60,367 nucleotides of DNA from Paramicrosporidium saccamoebae (lineage: Eukaryota; Rozellomycota): positions 4,969 through 65,335 of the forward strand of contig MTSL01000010.1 in the NCBI GenBank assembly GCA_002794465.1, in the 5' to 3' direction. Position numbers and translations under genes: made by a program. This document shows, one piece after another, positions 1 to 9,639 of this stretch; the first letter of the stretch is position 1, and every line of letters begins with the position of its first letter. Below the pieces are notes generated by a model, which saw nothing but the letters and a program-made list of their open reading frames with translations, searched no databases and had not been told where the DNA came from.

Positions 1-12
1 GTTAAGGGTCCC

Positions 13-3000
13 ATGGACGACGGTTTCAATATTGGCAGTTTCCTGTTTGGAAATGTCAATGAAGATGGGATTCTCGACGAAGACTTTTTAGACGAGGTAA
101 CATCATGCAAATGCACGTCATTTTTTAGGAGTTGCGAGCAGCTCTCAGCACTGTCACCAGGAAAACTGGGAAAGGTGACTTTGGTCTCGGATTTGACCTT
201 GATATCCTAAAAGTAGCCAACGACGGGCCAGAGGCCAAGGTCCATGATGTAAAGGTCGACCACAGCCTACCCACTGAGGAGCCTGTACGAGACCCCCAAA
301 TTTGTATGGACACGCGGCGCCTTCAGCTTACAAAGGACGGCCGCATTTTGCGGTATACCATGTTCTTTACTGGAAAGCCGGCGCATTCGCATGGAAGGTA
401 TCAGTCTCGAAGGTTGAGGGTGAGAAAGAAAAAGATTGGCAGACAGGTCGTCTATCAAGAGGACAGCGCTGAAGCTGTGCAAAAGGGCCTGTCTCTCCGA
501 GTGTACAAGGATGGGCCCGCTGGAAACACTGCAAACACAGGACACTCTTTGATTCAGCAAATCTCTGGAAATCATGGGAAAAAAGGTCAGTCGAGTCGAG
601 GCCGGGTCTTGGCAGAATCGTTCGAGTGTCGGGTTCCGATTACTGACACATTTTTAAGACATCCCGCGGCCCTCCAAAATGTTCCCGATCGGCCTTCAAA
701 TTTCCATCCTATTGGACTGATCGAATGGGAAGACAATATTGCATGGGACACGGTGAGTAAATCTCAATCCGGCGTTCCCAGCTTGTTTGCCGATGCAGTC
801 GCTATGAACGGACCTGGTAATCGACTCACCGGCCCCATGTCTGGATCTGGTTCCATGACAACCAGCCGACCACCTACTCCATCCCATTTGCATGCTGCGC
901 GACAAGGCTCTATGGGCAGCAATTCGCGTACAATGACGCCAATGGCACCAACAGTCGCCCCCAAGAGCATTGCTGGTCGCATTGTAAACTTGGAATTTGC
1001 CAGTGGGAAATGGGATGAACAAATCTTTTGGGACGATTCCGTGCTGCCCAGCTCGGTGCCGCCAACCCACTTGCAGTTGAATTTGAATGATCCTTTGCTC
1101 ATTTTTGAGACTGTTGACATGTCAAGTTTTACTGAAAAGTTGATCAAGACTGAAAAGCTAATCCAGAAACGTCTCAAACGTCTTCGTTTTGGGACAACGT
1201 CAGATGGAAAGTCTCTAGTTTTGGTAAAGTTTGATAAGCCAGTGGCCGACCGGTTCAACTTGTCCAATGACAAGCAGTACGACCTCCCTCCAAAGGATTC
1301 TGCCCCATCCAGCAAAAATCAAAAGTCGCTTGCGAGCTCCAGGCTTGTCGTCTCCTCCAGAGTCGGTGTCCAGCACACGGTCCCCGCACTAAAGCTGTCC
1401 ATGCCATTCTACAAGACGTTCTGGACCAAGAATGAGCTTCGTGCCTGGCATCGTCCAAAACTTGATGTGGCCTCTCTCGTCAACAAGGCGATTTGCTTTG
1501 AAAAACTTGCAAAGTCAAAAGAGGGGAGAAAGTCGGCTGCGGGAATCATCAGCAACTCGAAAAAGATTTCCCTCCGCGAAAGAAATTCCGAGTTTACACT
1601 TGTTGAATATTCGGAAGAATTTCCCCTTTTAATGATGAATGTAGGCATGGCCACGTTCCTTCTCCACTTTTATCGGAAGCAACAAATCAAGGAATCGCCC
1701 GTGCTCGAAAATACCTTTGGGATTCCGAGAATCCTGGAGCCGAACGAGTCGTCTCCGTTCTGGATCTTTGGTGACATTCGACCCGGTGAGACGCTGCCGG
1801 TTATTCAGAACAACTTGTTCAGAGCGCCTCTGTTTGAGCATAGTGCGGCGAGCACAGACTTTCTTGGGCTAAAGTTTAACATTAAGGGCAAGACTGTGTC
1901 AAAGTGGTTCATCAGGGAACTTCCTGTAAATATACAAACTGTGGGACAAGTATTTCCCACCATGGAGGTCTTTGGACCACATTCTCGCAAACATAATGTA
2001 TTTTGCCGCAGTCGGATCCAGTCCTTTGCCTACAGGCTCTTCCGAAAGGACGCCAATTCAGAGCTGCCAAGACTAAAGATTAGTCGAATCATGGCCGCAT
2101 TCCCTCAATTTTCCGAGGGAAGTCTGCGAAAATGGCTAAAGGACTATGCCGACAGTGTGCGGAGCGGTCATGATTCCGGCACTTGGCGTCAGCGGCCCGA
2201 TGCGCCCCACCTAAACGAGGATGACATCCGCGCGCTAGTAACGCCAGAAATGGTGTGTCAATATGAAAGCATGTTGGCCGGACAGCAAAGACTGAACGAC
2301 GCTGGATACATGGATCTGCCAGAAGCCGAAGGCGATGAGCACGAAGCCATTGACAACGAGAGTAGTGAGGTCCGTCTGGCACCATGGAGCCTCTCGTCAA
2401 ATTTCATTAGCGCCACTTTGGGGAAATGCACCCTTCAGTTACGAAGTCTTGGCGATCCTACTGGACGAGGGGAAGGCTTTAGTTTTGTCAAAGTAGTTAC
2501 CAAAATGATTCCCCCAGTTTTGAGAAATCCCATGGTCATTGACTCTTCTCAAGACAGCGTGTCGGCACTCAAAGGCTCTAGGATGAATGGCGAACAGGTG
2601 CAGTACCGACAGGAGATTGTCAAGATATGGGATGCCCAGACTCGCGCCCTTAGAGACACCAATGTGCTCCCCGAAGAAACTGTGGAGCACGAGGATGCCA
2701 CTGGGGCGAGTGATGACGCAGCATCCACAGGCTCAAGACCAAGTGGTAAATATATGGAAAAGAAGCTTGTCATAAGGAGGACAGTCAAGAATCCCAGCAC
2801 TGGGATTGACGAGGAACAGATAGAGACAATTACCGATCAAAGACTGATAAGCGCTTACATTAACCAGCGCCGAGTTTGGGAGAGGAAACGGCGCCGTCGC
2901 GAGATTGCTGCTGCTGCATCTGCCGCTCGGGCCAAGAAAGCTCGCCCTGAGGGCCAGACCCCAAAGGCACCAAAGCCGCGTCCGGTAGGGGCAAAGCCCA

Positions 3001-3638
3001 AAAAGATTGTTCAGGTCAAGTGCGGTACTTGCGGAGAGATTGGACATATGCGGACAAACCGTATTTGTCCTAGATATTCGGAATATGAAAATGGGTCCAA
3101 ACGTGCCGAAGTCTCTGGGGAAATGTATCAGACTGCTGGCCGAATGGACAGTGTCAAAATTTCATTTAGCAAGACCCTTTTAGAATCTGCAGCAGCCGCT
3201 CCGGTCCCCCCAATCAAGCTAAAAATTTCGTCAATCCCTCCTATTGGGAGCCCGAGTGTGTCCACCCAGTTAACATCCACCCTGAACACTTTAATGTCTG
3301 ACCCGGAAGCCTGGCCTTTTAATAAGCCTGTCAAGAGGGCCGAATACCCTGCATACTTCCAAATCATCTCGTCACCCATGGATTTCGGAACTATTAAGAG
3401 TCGAATTGCCCAGCATTTCTACTCAAATCAAGCTACCTTCTTGGATGACGTACGACTTGTTCGCGACAACTGCATTTTATTTAATGGGCCGGATCATCCT
3501 TTTAGTAAGACTGTCACTCGCCTTGCATCCATGGCGGAAAATTTGTTACAAGCCGAGCCTAACCTAGATAAACCCAAAGATGCCGTCAACAGTTCACCAG
3601 CCGATGATCAAGGAGAGTTGGTAGTTGATGATAGCTAA
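13..3638 (+). CDS. TAF1: TFIID subunit TAF1
   Basis: Largest TFIID scaffold subunit, acting in the nucleus in RNA polymerase II preinitiation. Two exons (13..96 and 129..3638) are split by a 32-nt GT..TAG intron and join in frame, giving about 1197 aa. The first exon encodes FLFGNVNEDGILDEDFLDE, the TAND-type motif that opens animal TAF1. The middle carries the DUF3591/acetyltransferase-like core, including DFLGLKFNIKGK. A CCHC-like zinc knuckle (CGTCGEIGHMRTNRICPRY) lies near residue 1000. One bromodomain follows at about 1080-1180 (WPFNKPV, YFQIISSPMDFGTI, DNCILFNG). Human TAF1 has two bromodomains and budding yeast Taf1 none, so one is intermediate. The reading frame is open to the left edge, so the true ATG may lie outside the window; ATG 13 is the first visible. 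Confidence 0.93.
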
Positions 3639-3667
3639 TATAAGGGAGATGTGGGGATATTATTGGT

Positions 3668-3776
3668 GAGTACCCAAGCGTGTCTAGACTACATATAGAT
3701 AGATAGGTAGTAAAAAGTACCCGAGCATACCTCGACCATATAAAAAGTACCCGAGCGTACCTCGACTATGTAGACC
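3668..3776. repeat. 30-bp tandem repeat in convergent 3' region
   Basis: Two close copies (3717-3746 and 3747-3776) of a 30-bp unit beginning AGTACCCGAGC, plus a diverged copy starting near 3668. They lie in the 225-bp gap between the convergent TAF1 and the secreted-protein gene. An AATAAA at about 3796 follows. Confidence 0.75.
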
Positions 3777-3863
3777 ACTACACACATGCGCGGCAATAAA
3801 TGCATTTTATGAAATTTTCATATCATCATAATCTTCTATTCTTTTATAATTCTTCTCACTCGC

Positions 3864-6182
3864 TTACTTGCGGACAAAGAAGAAAACAGCAACACCACCG
3901 ATCAACAAGGCAACTCCAATGATGATCCAGATCCACATGTTGGATCCCTCTTCGGTCACAACGACGGGCTTGGCCTTACGGGTGGCAAGAGCCTCGGTCT
4001 GGGCGGTATCCATCTTGGAAGTGACCTTGTCAAAGGCAGCGAGGGTGGCGTTAGAGTCCTTTCCTACCTGGCTAATCTGCTCGGCGGTCATGGCAACAAG
4101 GACGGGCTCGCTAAGAACCTCGAGCTGGGCATCAGTGAACAGAGTCATGTTGTGGGCTTGGATAAGCTTCATCTTGGTCTCATCAAGAGTGGCAACATTC
4201 TTGGCAGTGACGGCAGACCATTGCTTGGGCGACATGGCCACAATGTGCTCATCGTTAATAGCCTTGAACTCGTCTTCCGAAAGACTGGCAAAGACACTCT
4301 GGCCAGCAGCAACTTCGGTGGACAGCATGGGGAACTGAGCGATAGAAACTTCGTTGAGCGTCATCTTGATATCGGCAAATTCAATCTGGCCATAGTGAGA
4401 GAAGACGTTGGAGGCAAACTTGGACACATTGTCGGCAGTGATAGACTTGCGGATAATCTTGGCGCACTCTCCACCAATGGCGGAAAGGGCCTTGTCGTTC
4501 AGGCTGGGGATAATATGCTTGTTGGACTCTTCGGTCAAGGCGACACAGAAGTCCTTGTTTTTCACAAGAACAGACATAAGGCCGTCATTAACATTGCTCC
4601 ACTCAGATGCGGTAAACTTCTCAAGATATATCTTGTAGGCCTCAGGGTCGTTGTTGAACTCGAGAGCCTCAGCAACAAAGGCCGGGTCCGTGGTGTCAAA
4701 GCCAAGAGCATTGCGGCACTCGTCGCTGCAGTTGCCACGGAGCCAGGGCATCTTGTTCAAATAATCGTCTGCGCTTGTAATGGTGGAGCAGTAATGGACG
4801 TTAGCATTCTGAGTCATGGTAGAGATAATGGACTTGTAGTTAGGGCGAGTCTTGACGATTTCAGTCATAATCTCAGTGCCAGAGTAGGTGATCGTCTCAT
4901 TGGCATTGGTAGCACTGAGGCCATCAATCATGGTGGGAGAGAGGTCAATCAGCACATTGTCGGGCAAGGCAGCCAAAGTGATGAGCATCTGGCCAGCAAC
5001 ATCAAGAGACTTTTCGGCGATCATGTTGAAGAGCTCCACGGTCGTAGTGACAGACACGCCCCTCTTCTTGGGGTAGACAACACCATCAGGAAGGTTCTTG
5101 ATAGCCTCCTCCGAGTTGAAAATAATCTGGAGAACCTCAGATGACAAGTACTGGAAGTCAGCGGCGTCAATGTGTCTCACAAAGTCCAAATTCTTCTCGT
5201 CGTACTTCTTAAAGGTGTTCTCAGGCAGATTAAGCAAGTTCTCTCCAACGGGAGTAGAGGTGCTGTAGGATCCAATAAAGCATTCGGGAGTGATGCTCTT
5301 CATCGCCTTCTTAGACACTTTGGAGAGATCCAACTCGTGGCAAGTAGCATGGACGTCGTCAGATTCAGATGCAAACTTTTTCAATTGCTCACCAGTGATG
5401 GCGGCAGTAGTGGTATCAGCAAGAGGGCCGTTCCACATGGCAAAGGTGTTGTCGGGGAGGAGACGGACATGCTTTGAGAGATCTTCAGCACCCAGATTTG
5501 TCATGTTAGCAACACAACTAGGCTTGACAAGGGGGCGCTGGTCAGCGGTTATCATAGTTAGAGTGCTTGCGGGGATAGTCTTGCAAACATCATCATTGTT
5601 TTCCATAAGCATCTTGAAAGAATCCTTGTTCAGACGGGCAATCCTCTTGGCGCTCTCGCTGCCAAAGGCACCGATCATCTTGGAGCCATCTTCCTTGACC
5701 CACTTGGCGGGGATATGGCTGATAGTCACGTCGCAAGCATCCGTAGCGAGATAAGTATAGTACTTATCACGGCACTCTGCGGGAACGTCAGTAGAAGACT
5801 TGACATATTCCAAAAATTTCACTACGGCTCCACAGGCATCAGTTGACATCTTCTTCAACTCGGTACCCTTGATTCCGCTGACGATTTTTTTGATATTTGA
5901 CCTGTTCACATACTGGTTCGTGCGCCACGCATCCAACTGGCTAACCTGGATACCTGCGGCTTTAGCAAGGATTGACTCCATATCGTTTTCGCCAAGGTCT
6001 TCCATGAAGCTGCTAGGGCGGTTACCCCAGTTATCCACGATAGTCTTGTAGTCAGCAGCGTCCAAAGTACCGGCGGTGGCCTTAGTTTTAAGTGCGGCCC
6101 AATCATTCGCAGAAATGGCAGCAGCACTTCCCAGAAGGAGTGCGAGAGCCAGTTTGTTAAGTACCAGAGTGTTCAGGTTCAT
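3864..6182 (-). CDS. Secreted type I membrane repeat protein, 772 aa
   Basis: No family recognised. I start it at the ATG at 6182 because the protein then opens with a clear signal peptide (MNLNTLVLNKLALALLLGS, cleavage likely before NDWAAL). The frame also stays open about 58 codons further upstream, through promoter-like sequence. The C-terminus has one hydrophobic helix (MWIWIIIGVALLIGGVAVFF) followed by VRK, fitting a type I membrane protein with a very short cytosolic tail. The ectodomain is about 730 aa of irregular helical segments of about 75 residues. Each is framed by cysteines in the pattern C-x(n)-P-x-C, with recurring LPDNxF/LPENTF and SxxxLxxI/L motifs. The C-terminal part of the 1446-aa secreted protein at 9640 looks related, sharing CKTIP. 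A surface receptor or structural solenoid is plausible; function is unknown. Confidence 0.88.
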   Translation of the reverse strand: MNLNTLVLNKLALALLLGSAAAISANDWAALKTKATAGTLDAADYKTIVDNWGNRPSSFMEDLGENDMESILAKAAGIQVSQLDAWRTNQYVNRSNIKKIVSGIKGTELKKMSTDACGAVVKFLEYVKSSTDVPAECRDKYYTYLATDACDVTISHIPAKWVKEDGSKMIGAFGSESAKRIARLNKDSFKMLMENNDDVCKTIPASTLTMITADQRPLVKPSCVANMTNLGAEDLSKHVRLLPDNTFAMWNGPLADTTTAAITGEQLKKFASESDDVHATCHELDLSKVSKKAMKSITPECFIGSYSTSTPVGENLLNLPENTFKKYDEKNLDFVRHIDAADFQYLSSEVLQIIFNSEEAIKNLPDGVVYPKKRGVSVTTTVELFNMIAEKSLDVAGQMLITLAALPDNVLIDLSPTMIDGLSATNANETITYSGTEIMTEIVKTRPNYKSIISTMTQNANVHYCSTITSADDYLNKMPWLRGNCSDECRNALGFDTTDPAFVAEALEFNNDPEAYKIYLEKFTASEWSNVNDGLMSVLVKNKDFCVALTEESNKHIIPSLNDKALSAIGGECAKIIRKSITADNVSKFASNVFSHYGQIEFADIKMTLNEVSIAQFPMLSTEVAAGQSVFASLSEDEFKAINDEHIVAMSPKQWSAVTAKNVATLDETKMKLIQAHNMTLFTDAQLEVLSEPVLVAMTAEQISQVGKDSNATLAAFDKVTSKMDTAQTEALATRKAKPVVVTEEGSNMWIWIIIGVALLIGGVAVFFFVRK

Positions 6183-6480
6183 AGTCGTCTGTCGAACAGA
6201 TCCCCTGGCGTCTGGCCCGTCTTTTATAGGCAGCCTGGTCATACCGTGGCTTGCAAGTCGCCCATTGGTCCGAGCTCGGCTAATTGCTATTGGTCCATGA
6301 CCGTGTTGGCCAATCAAAACACATATATGAGTCAGCGGCCGCCATGCTGTGGCCAATAAACGGCCGCCAAAGGACTTTGCGATCTACGATTGGGCCGTTC
6401 GGCCTGGAAAAAATTTCTCCAGCGGACCAATCATTGTACAGTAATTCGCCTGGTTCTATCGGCGCGGCGTCTCCGGAATG
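6183..6480 (-). promoter_or_regulatory. CCAAT/TATA-type promoter of the 772-aa protein gene
   Basis: TATAAAAG reads on the minus strand at 6222-6229, about 40 bp upstream of the ATG. A cluster of CCAAT boxes in both orientations sits at about 6264, 6291, 6309 and 6352 (ATTGGTCC twice, GGCCAAT twice). Composition and spacing fit an NF-Y/HAP-bound core promoter. Binding is inferred from motif only. Confidence 0.6.
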
Positions 6481-6690
6481 CAGTGCAGTGAACAGTTGTG
6501 TGCGACCTGTGCAGTCAAGAACACTGTCACTGGTGCGCGTTCATTGCCTACAACACCCATATAGGCGGCCCGCGTCGTCGTGCTTTGAATACTTGTAGTA
6601 AAGACTCTCTACCTCTGGTTCACTACTCTACGCTCACGCAGTGAGCTCCACAAGCCTCTACTAGTGAACGGCAAGATGTCTTTACTAACA

Positions 6691-6930
6691 TACCGGCCCC
6701 TATATTAAACTACTGGGGCCCATGTTAAAGTACTGGCGTTGGTATTAAAGTACTGTGCCGTTATCCAAAGTACTAGCGTCGTTACCAAAGTACTGGCACC
6801 TATATATATATACCAAGTACTAGTACCGTTATCAAAGTACCGATACCTATATTATTAAAGTACTAGTACCATTAACAAAGTACTGATACCTATATTAAAG
6901 TACTAGTTCCTTGTCAAAGTATTGGTGTCT
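6691..6930. repeat. 20-bp tandem repeat with AAAGTACT core
   Basis: About twelve degenerate copies of a 20-bp unit close to AAAGTACTRGTACCNTTATY. The TACT cores fall at 6711, 6731, 6751, 6771 and 6791, then after a short TA expansion at about 6817, 6836, 6861, 6881, 6901 and 6919. The core AGTACT is palindromic. The array lies in the non-coding gap between the secreted-protein promoter and the 3' end of the KAT14-like gene. Confidence 0.85.
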
Positions 6931-7445
6931 TTATAGACCATTATCTTCAATACGGTGGATGTGATTAGGCTGTCGCGTAATGGGGAATATCACAGACTTT
7001 GTTAGGCGGGGAAGAGACCCCGTTTATTGCGTGATGTGAGGATTACCACAGTACCAATGCAAATAGGAGAAAGAGAACTTTATTACCGACAACCCCTTAT
7101 GAACTCGCCGGCATAATGTCTAAACATCAGAGAGTCAATGCTCCTATTCCTTACTTTTGACCCCCCCCTCTCGATATTTGGACAAGCACCCAGTTGAACA
7201 TTCTACTACTTTACAGTACAATACCCTACGCACAGGATCCCTTTACTGGGCATTTTAAGCGAGAGCTGCCTTTATTAGCCATTGCCCGTATCTTAGGGGG
7301 CGAGTTCTGTCATCTGATTGCGATGGCCAATGGTAGTTGTTCATCTCGCACCACCTCTGCGACATGTACTTTTACAGCATATCGCATACCACGTATCACA
7401 CATCGCACATCACATATTGCGTACCACACATATCATCAGTTAGGA
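6931..7445. other. Intergenic DNA without a supported gene
   Basis: About 515 bp downstream of the KAT14-like stop codon. It contains a run of C at about 7159-7165 and A/C-rich near-repeats of the type CGCATACCAC..CACATC at 7380-7430. An open frame at 7194-7493 lacks domain features and overlaps the 3' end of the neighbouring gene, so I see nothing coding here. Confidence 0.6.
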
Positions 7446-9269
7446 CTACCTGCGGTACCTCATATAGTATGCATTCTTGCTGTATGTATATAGTGCACCG
7501 GGCAGACCTTCAGAACTCTTGAAATACTTGTCGTAAAAATTGACGACATATTCCTCGGCTTTAAATCCAAATTTCTGGTACAGTATCAGTGCGGGGTTGG
7601 TGGCGCTGACGTGCAGCGTCAAGTCAAGATGGGGCGGAGCGACTTTGGTCAGCAATATGTACAGTAATATGGAGCCAAGGCCGGAATCAGCCCATTCAGG
7701 ATGAATCATAAAGTAGGTCATGTATCCATCCGGCGTCACAAATGCACAGCCAATGACCAACTTTCGGTAGAGCACAATGATCCCAAAGTCGGGATAATCG
7801 AGGGCCTCGGTCATGTCAACTGCTGGCCAGAAGAACTCTTGCAGGAGACGATTAGTCTGCGGTAGCCACTCACGCCGGACCGGCATAAAGTCTATGGGTG
7901 CCGTTGTGTAGTCACCACTCGAGCGACACTGCCTCAGTTCTTCCAAGAGACGCAGCTTTTGGGGCCTGACGATGTGTTCCCGATGATAGAATCTGGAAAG
8001 TCGCAAGCCAGTGAACGGACTTACCAGCTCGGACGGGTACTGGGGGATCACACATGACGTGCCATTCAACTTTGCCAGAAAAGAGAGACACGGGTCACGA
8101 CGATAGGGGACATCATAAAACGTTTTGCCATCGTCAGGACTGCTATCCGCAGGCACATGTGACAGAGTGTTCACGTTTGGAAAAGTCAACGGATCATTGG
8201 ATTTCAAGTAGCGATACATGAATCCGTCAATATCAAAAATACCTAGCCCCACTCTTCGCTTCATCCTCCTCATTACTAGCTTTCGTTTGAAGCGGTTAAG
8301 TGTAGTGTCTGGATCAGAAATCCGCAAGCACATTTCCAACAGTTCGTTCTCGTGAGGTGAGGCCCTAACATAATTTGCTGGCTTGGCGACTTTGTGCAAC
8401 CTCCGCAGCTCTTTCAGCGACGGTGTATGTCCGAGATCTCTACCATCACTCCTCTTTAGTTCCATCTCTTTGGGACGCGGATAGTCTGCACAAGCCACCG
8501 ACTGGAATGGTGGGGCAGGAGAGTTGGCGAGCGCTTCCTGGAGTAGCTTGGAATCCACCCGCAAAAGACGCTCCACAAGCTTCCGCTTAATTTCCTGTGC
8601 GGCCTTAACAGTGGTTGGTGTGGCCTCTGCCTGTGAGGGTAGTAAAGCGCTCACATTTGGAATCCGGTTCGCAAAATGTTTAGAATATAAAAGAGTTTGG
8701 GCAGTGTCCAAGGTCGCGGGCGACCGGCTGATCGGCAGTGGAGGGGCAAGGTCAGACTCGGCAAAATAGTCCTCGTCAGCGCGCTTGCGTCTGCTCTTGA
8801 GGTCATTTAAATACATGGTTCCAGGCTTGGGTGGTTGGATATGCTTCAGGGCCCACCATCCAGGCTGTTTAAGTCGCTCAAACCCGCTCTCAAAAACTAA
8901 CGCGTTGGCTGAGAGCACGCTGGACACGCTGTTCATCCAGGAGGCTGTCATGGCCTTTGATGGACAAAGAAGAGACCACCGCTCCTCTATAAGCTTGCAA
9001 ATGTCCTCTTTCCACCGGAAAAATCCAACACCAGTTTTGTCAGTCTTGTGTAAATGGTACAGCACCAGCTGTATAATATTTATCCTACAAGTCTAATAGC
9101 ACCGATAGTATTACCAGCTCATGGGCAGACGCTCAACCAGAGGCTCGCCTAATGTACACCTTGAGCACGTATACTTGAAGAAACAGTCTCCGAGTAAAGG
9201 ATTCTGATGATTTTTTAAAAAGTCTACTGGAAGTCGGCATTTATGACAAGTCAGGTGGACGGGATCCAT
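7446..9269 (-). CDS. KAT14: KAT14/ATAC2-like acetyltransferase
   Basis: 597 aa from two exons (9115..9269, 7446..9084) split by a 30-nt intron. The spliced junction restores W-INIIQLVLYHL, with the same spacing as human KAT14 (CSRP2BP). Residues 5-45 form a zinc-binding module: CHKC, then a CSRC preceded by FFKYT. A winged-helix region at about 60-135 includes GVGFFRWKEDIC and PGWWALKHI. A GNAT domain fills about 430-590, with the acetyl-CoA loop region ADSGLGSILLYILL and the end ALILYQKFGFKAEEYV. In animals KAT14 belongs to the ATAC histone-acetyltransferase complex. Finding zinc finger, winged helix and GNAT in one intact protein argues for orthology rather than a random GNAT protein. The frame is open upstream into a tandem repeat, which I treat as non-coding. 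Confidence 0.85.
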
Positions 9270-9304
9270 CAAATGTATTTGGTACCCCGGCCAGCGAGTG
9301 AGTT

Positions 9305-9446
9305 GTAGTAAAGACCAAAGGAGTTGTGGGATTCGTAAAGACCAAATGCGCTGTGGGATTCGTAGTAAAGACCAAAGGAGTTGTGGGATTTGTAAAGACC
9401 ACATGGGCTACACCATAGAGATTTGTAGTAAAGACCCTATTAGACC
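9305..9446. repeat. 57-bp composite tandem repeat (GTAGTAAAGACC)
   Basis: Alternating 30-bp (GTAGTAAAGACCAAAGGAGT...) and 27-33-bp (GTAAAGACC...) units begin at 9305, 9335, 9362, 9392 and 9425, a 57-bp composite period. The array lies between the divergent KAT14-like and 1446-aa secreted-protein genes. The 13-mer TTGTAGTAAAGAC also occurs once at 6593-6605, upstream of the other secreted repeat protein. Confidence 0.85.
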
Positions 9447-9639
9447 GAAACTGTTTCTGATTGGTGGCCCCGCTCTGAATATCTATCCAACACCCCCTCC
9501 CGATAACTGCCCGACCATTCAACCCAAATTGGCGCTGGATCCTAGTTAACAACGTCTACCAACCCGACATAATCACCCTCACGTCATACCGATTAGCCAA
9601 TAAAATTACGGCCAATGTCATTGGTTCTCAGCACGCACC
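9447..9639 (+). promoter_or_regulatory. CCAAT-rich promoter of the 1446-aa protein gene
   Basis: Several CCAAT motifs in both orientations lie within 190 bp of the ATG, at about 9459 (ATTGG), 9596 (AGCCAATAAAATTAC), 9612 and 9620. The 13-bp string CCAATAAAATTAC recurs upstream of the small secreted peptide gene at about 55126-55138. No clear TATA element was seen. Confidence 0.5.

Noticed and set aside
4152-5144. Open frame of 330 codons antisense to the 772-aa secreted protein
   Set aside because: Mirror of codon bias in the real gene; no signal peptide, domain or promoter, while the opposite strand has a signal peptide, repeats and a membrane anchor.
6691-6930. CRISPR-like direct repeat array
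   Set aside because: Repeats are contiguous without unique spacers, degenerate, and in a eukaryotic spliceosomal genome; this is a minisatellite.
7194-7493. 99-codon plus-strand frame overlapping the KAT14-like 3' end
   Set aside because: Low-complexity A/C-rich sequence, no homology, and it overlaps the end of a well-supported gene.
9270-9404. N-terminal extension of the KAT14-like protein through the 57-bp repeat (IPQLLWSL repeats)
   Set aside because: The repeat is clearly minisatellite DNA in a divergent promoter; the conserved zinc module starts just after ATG 9269.
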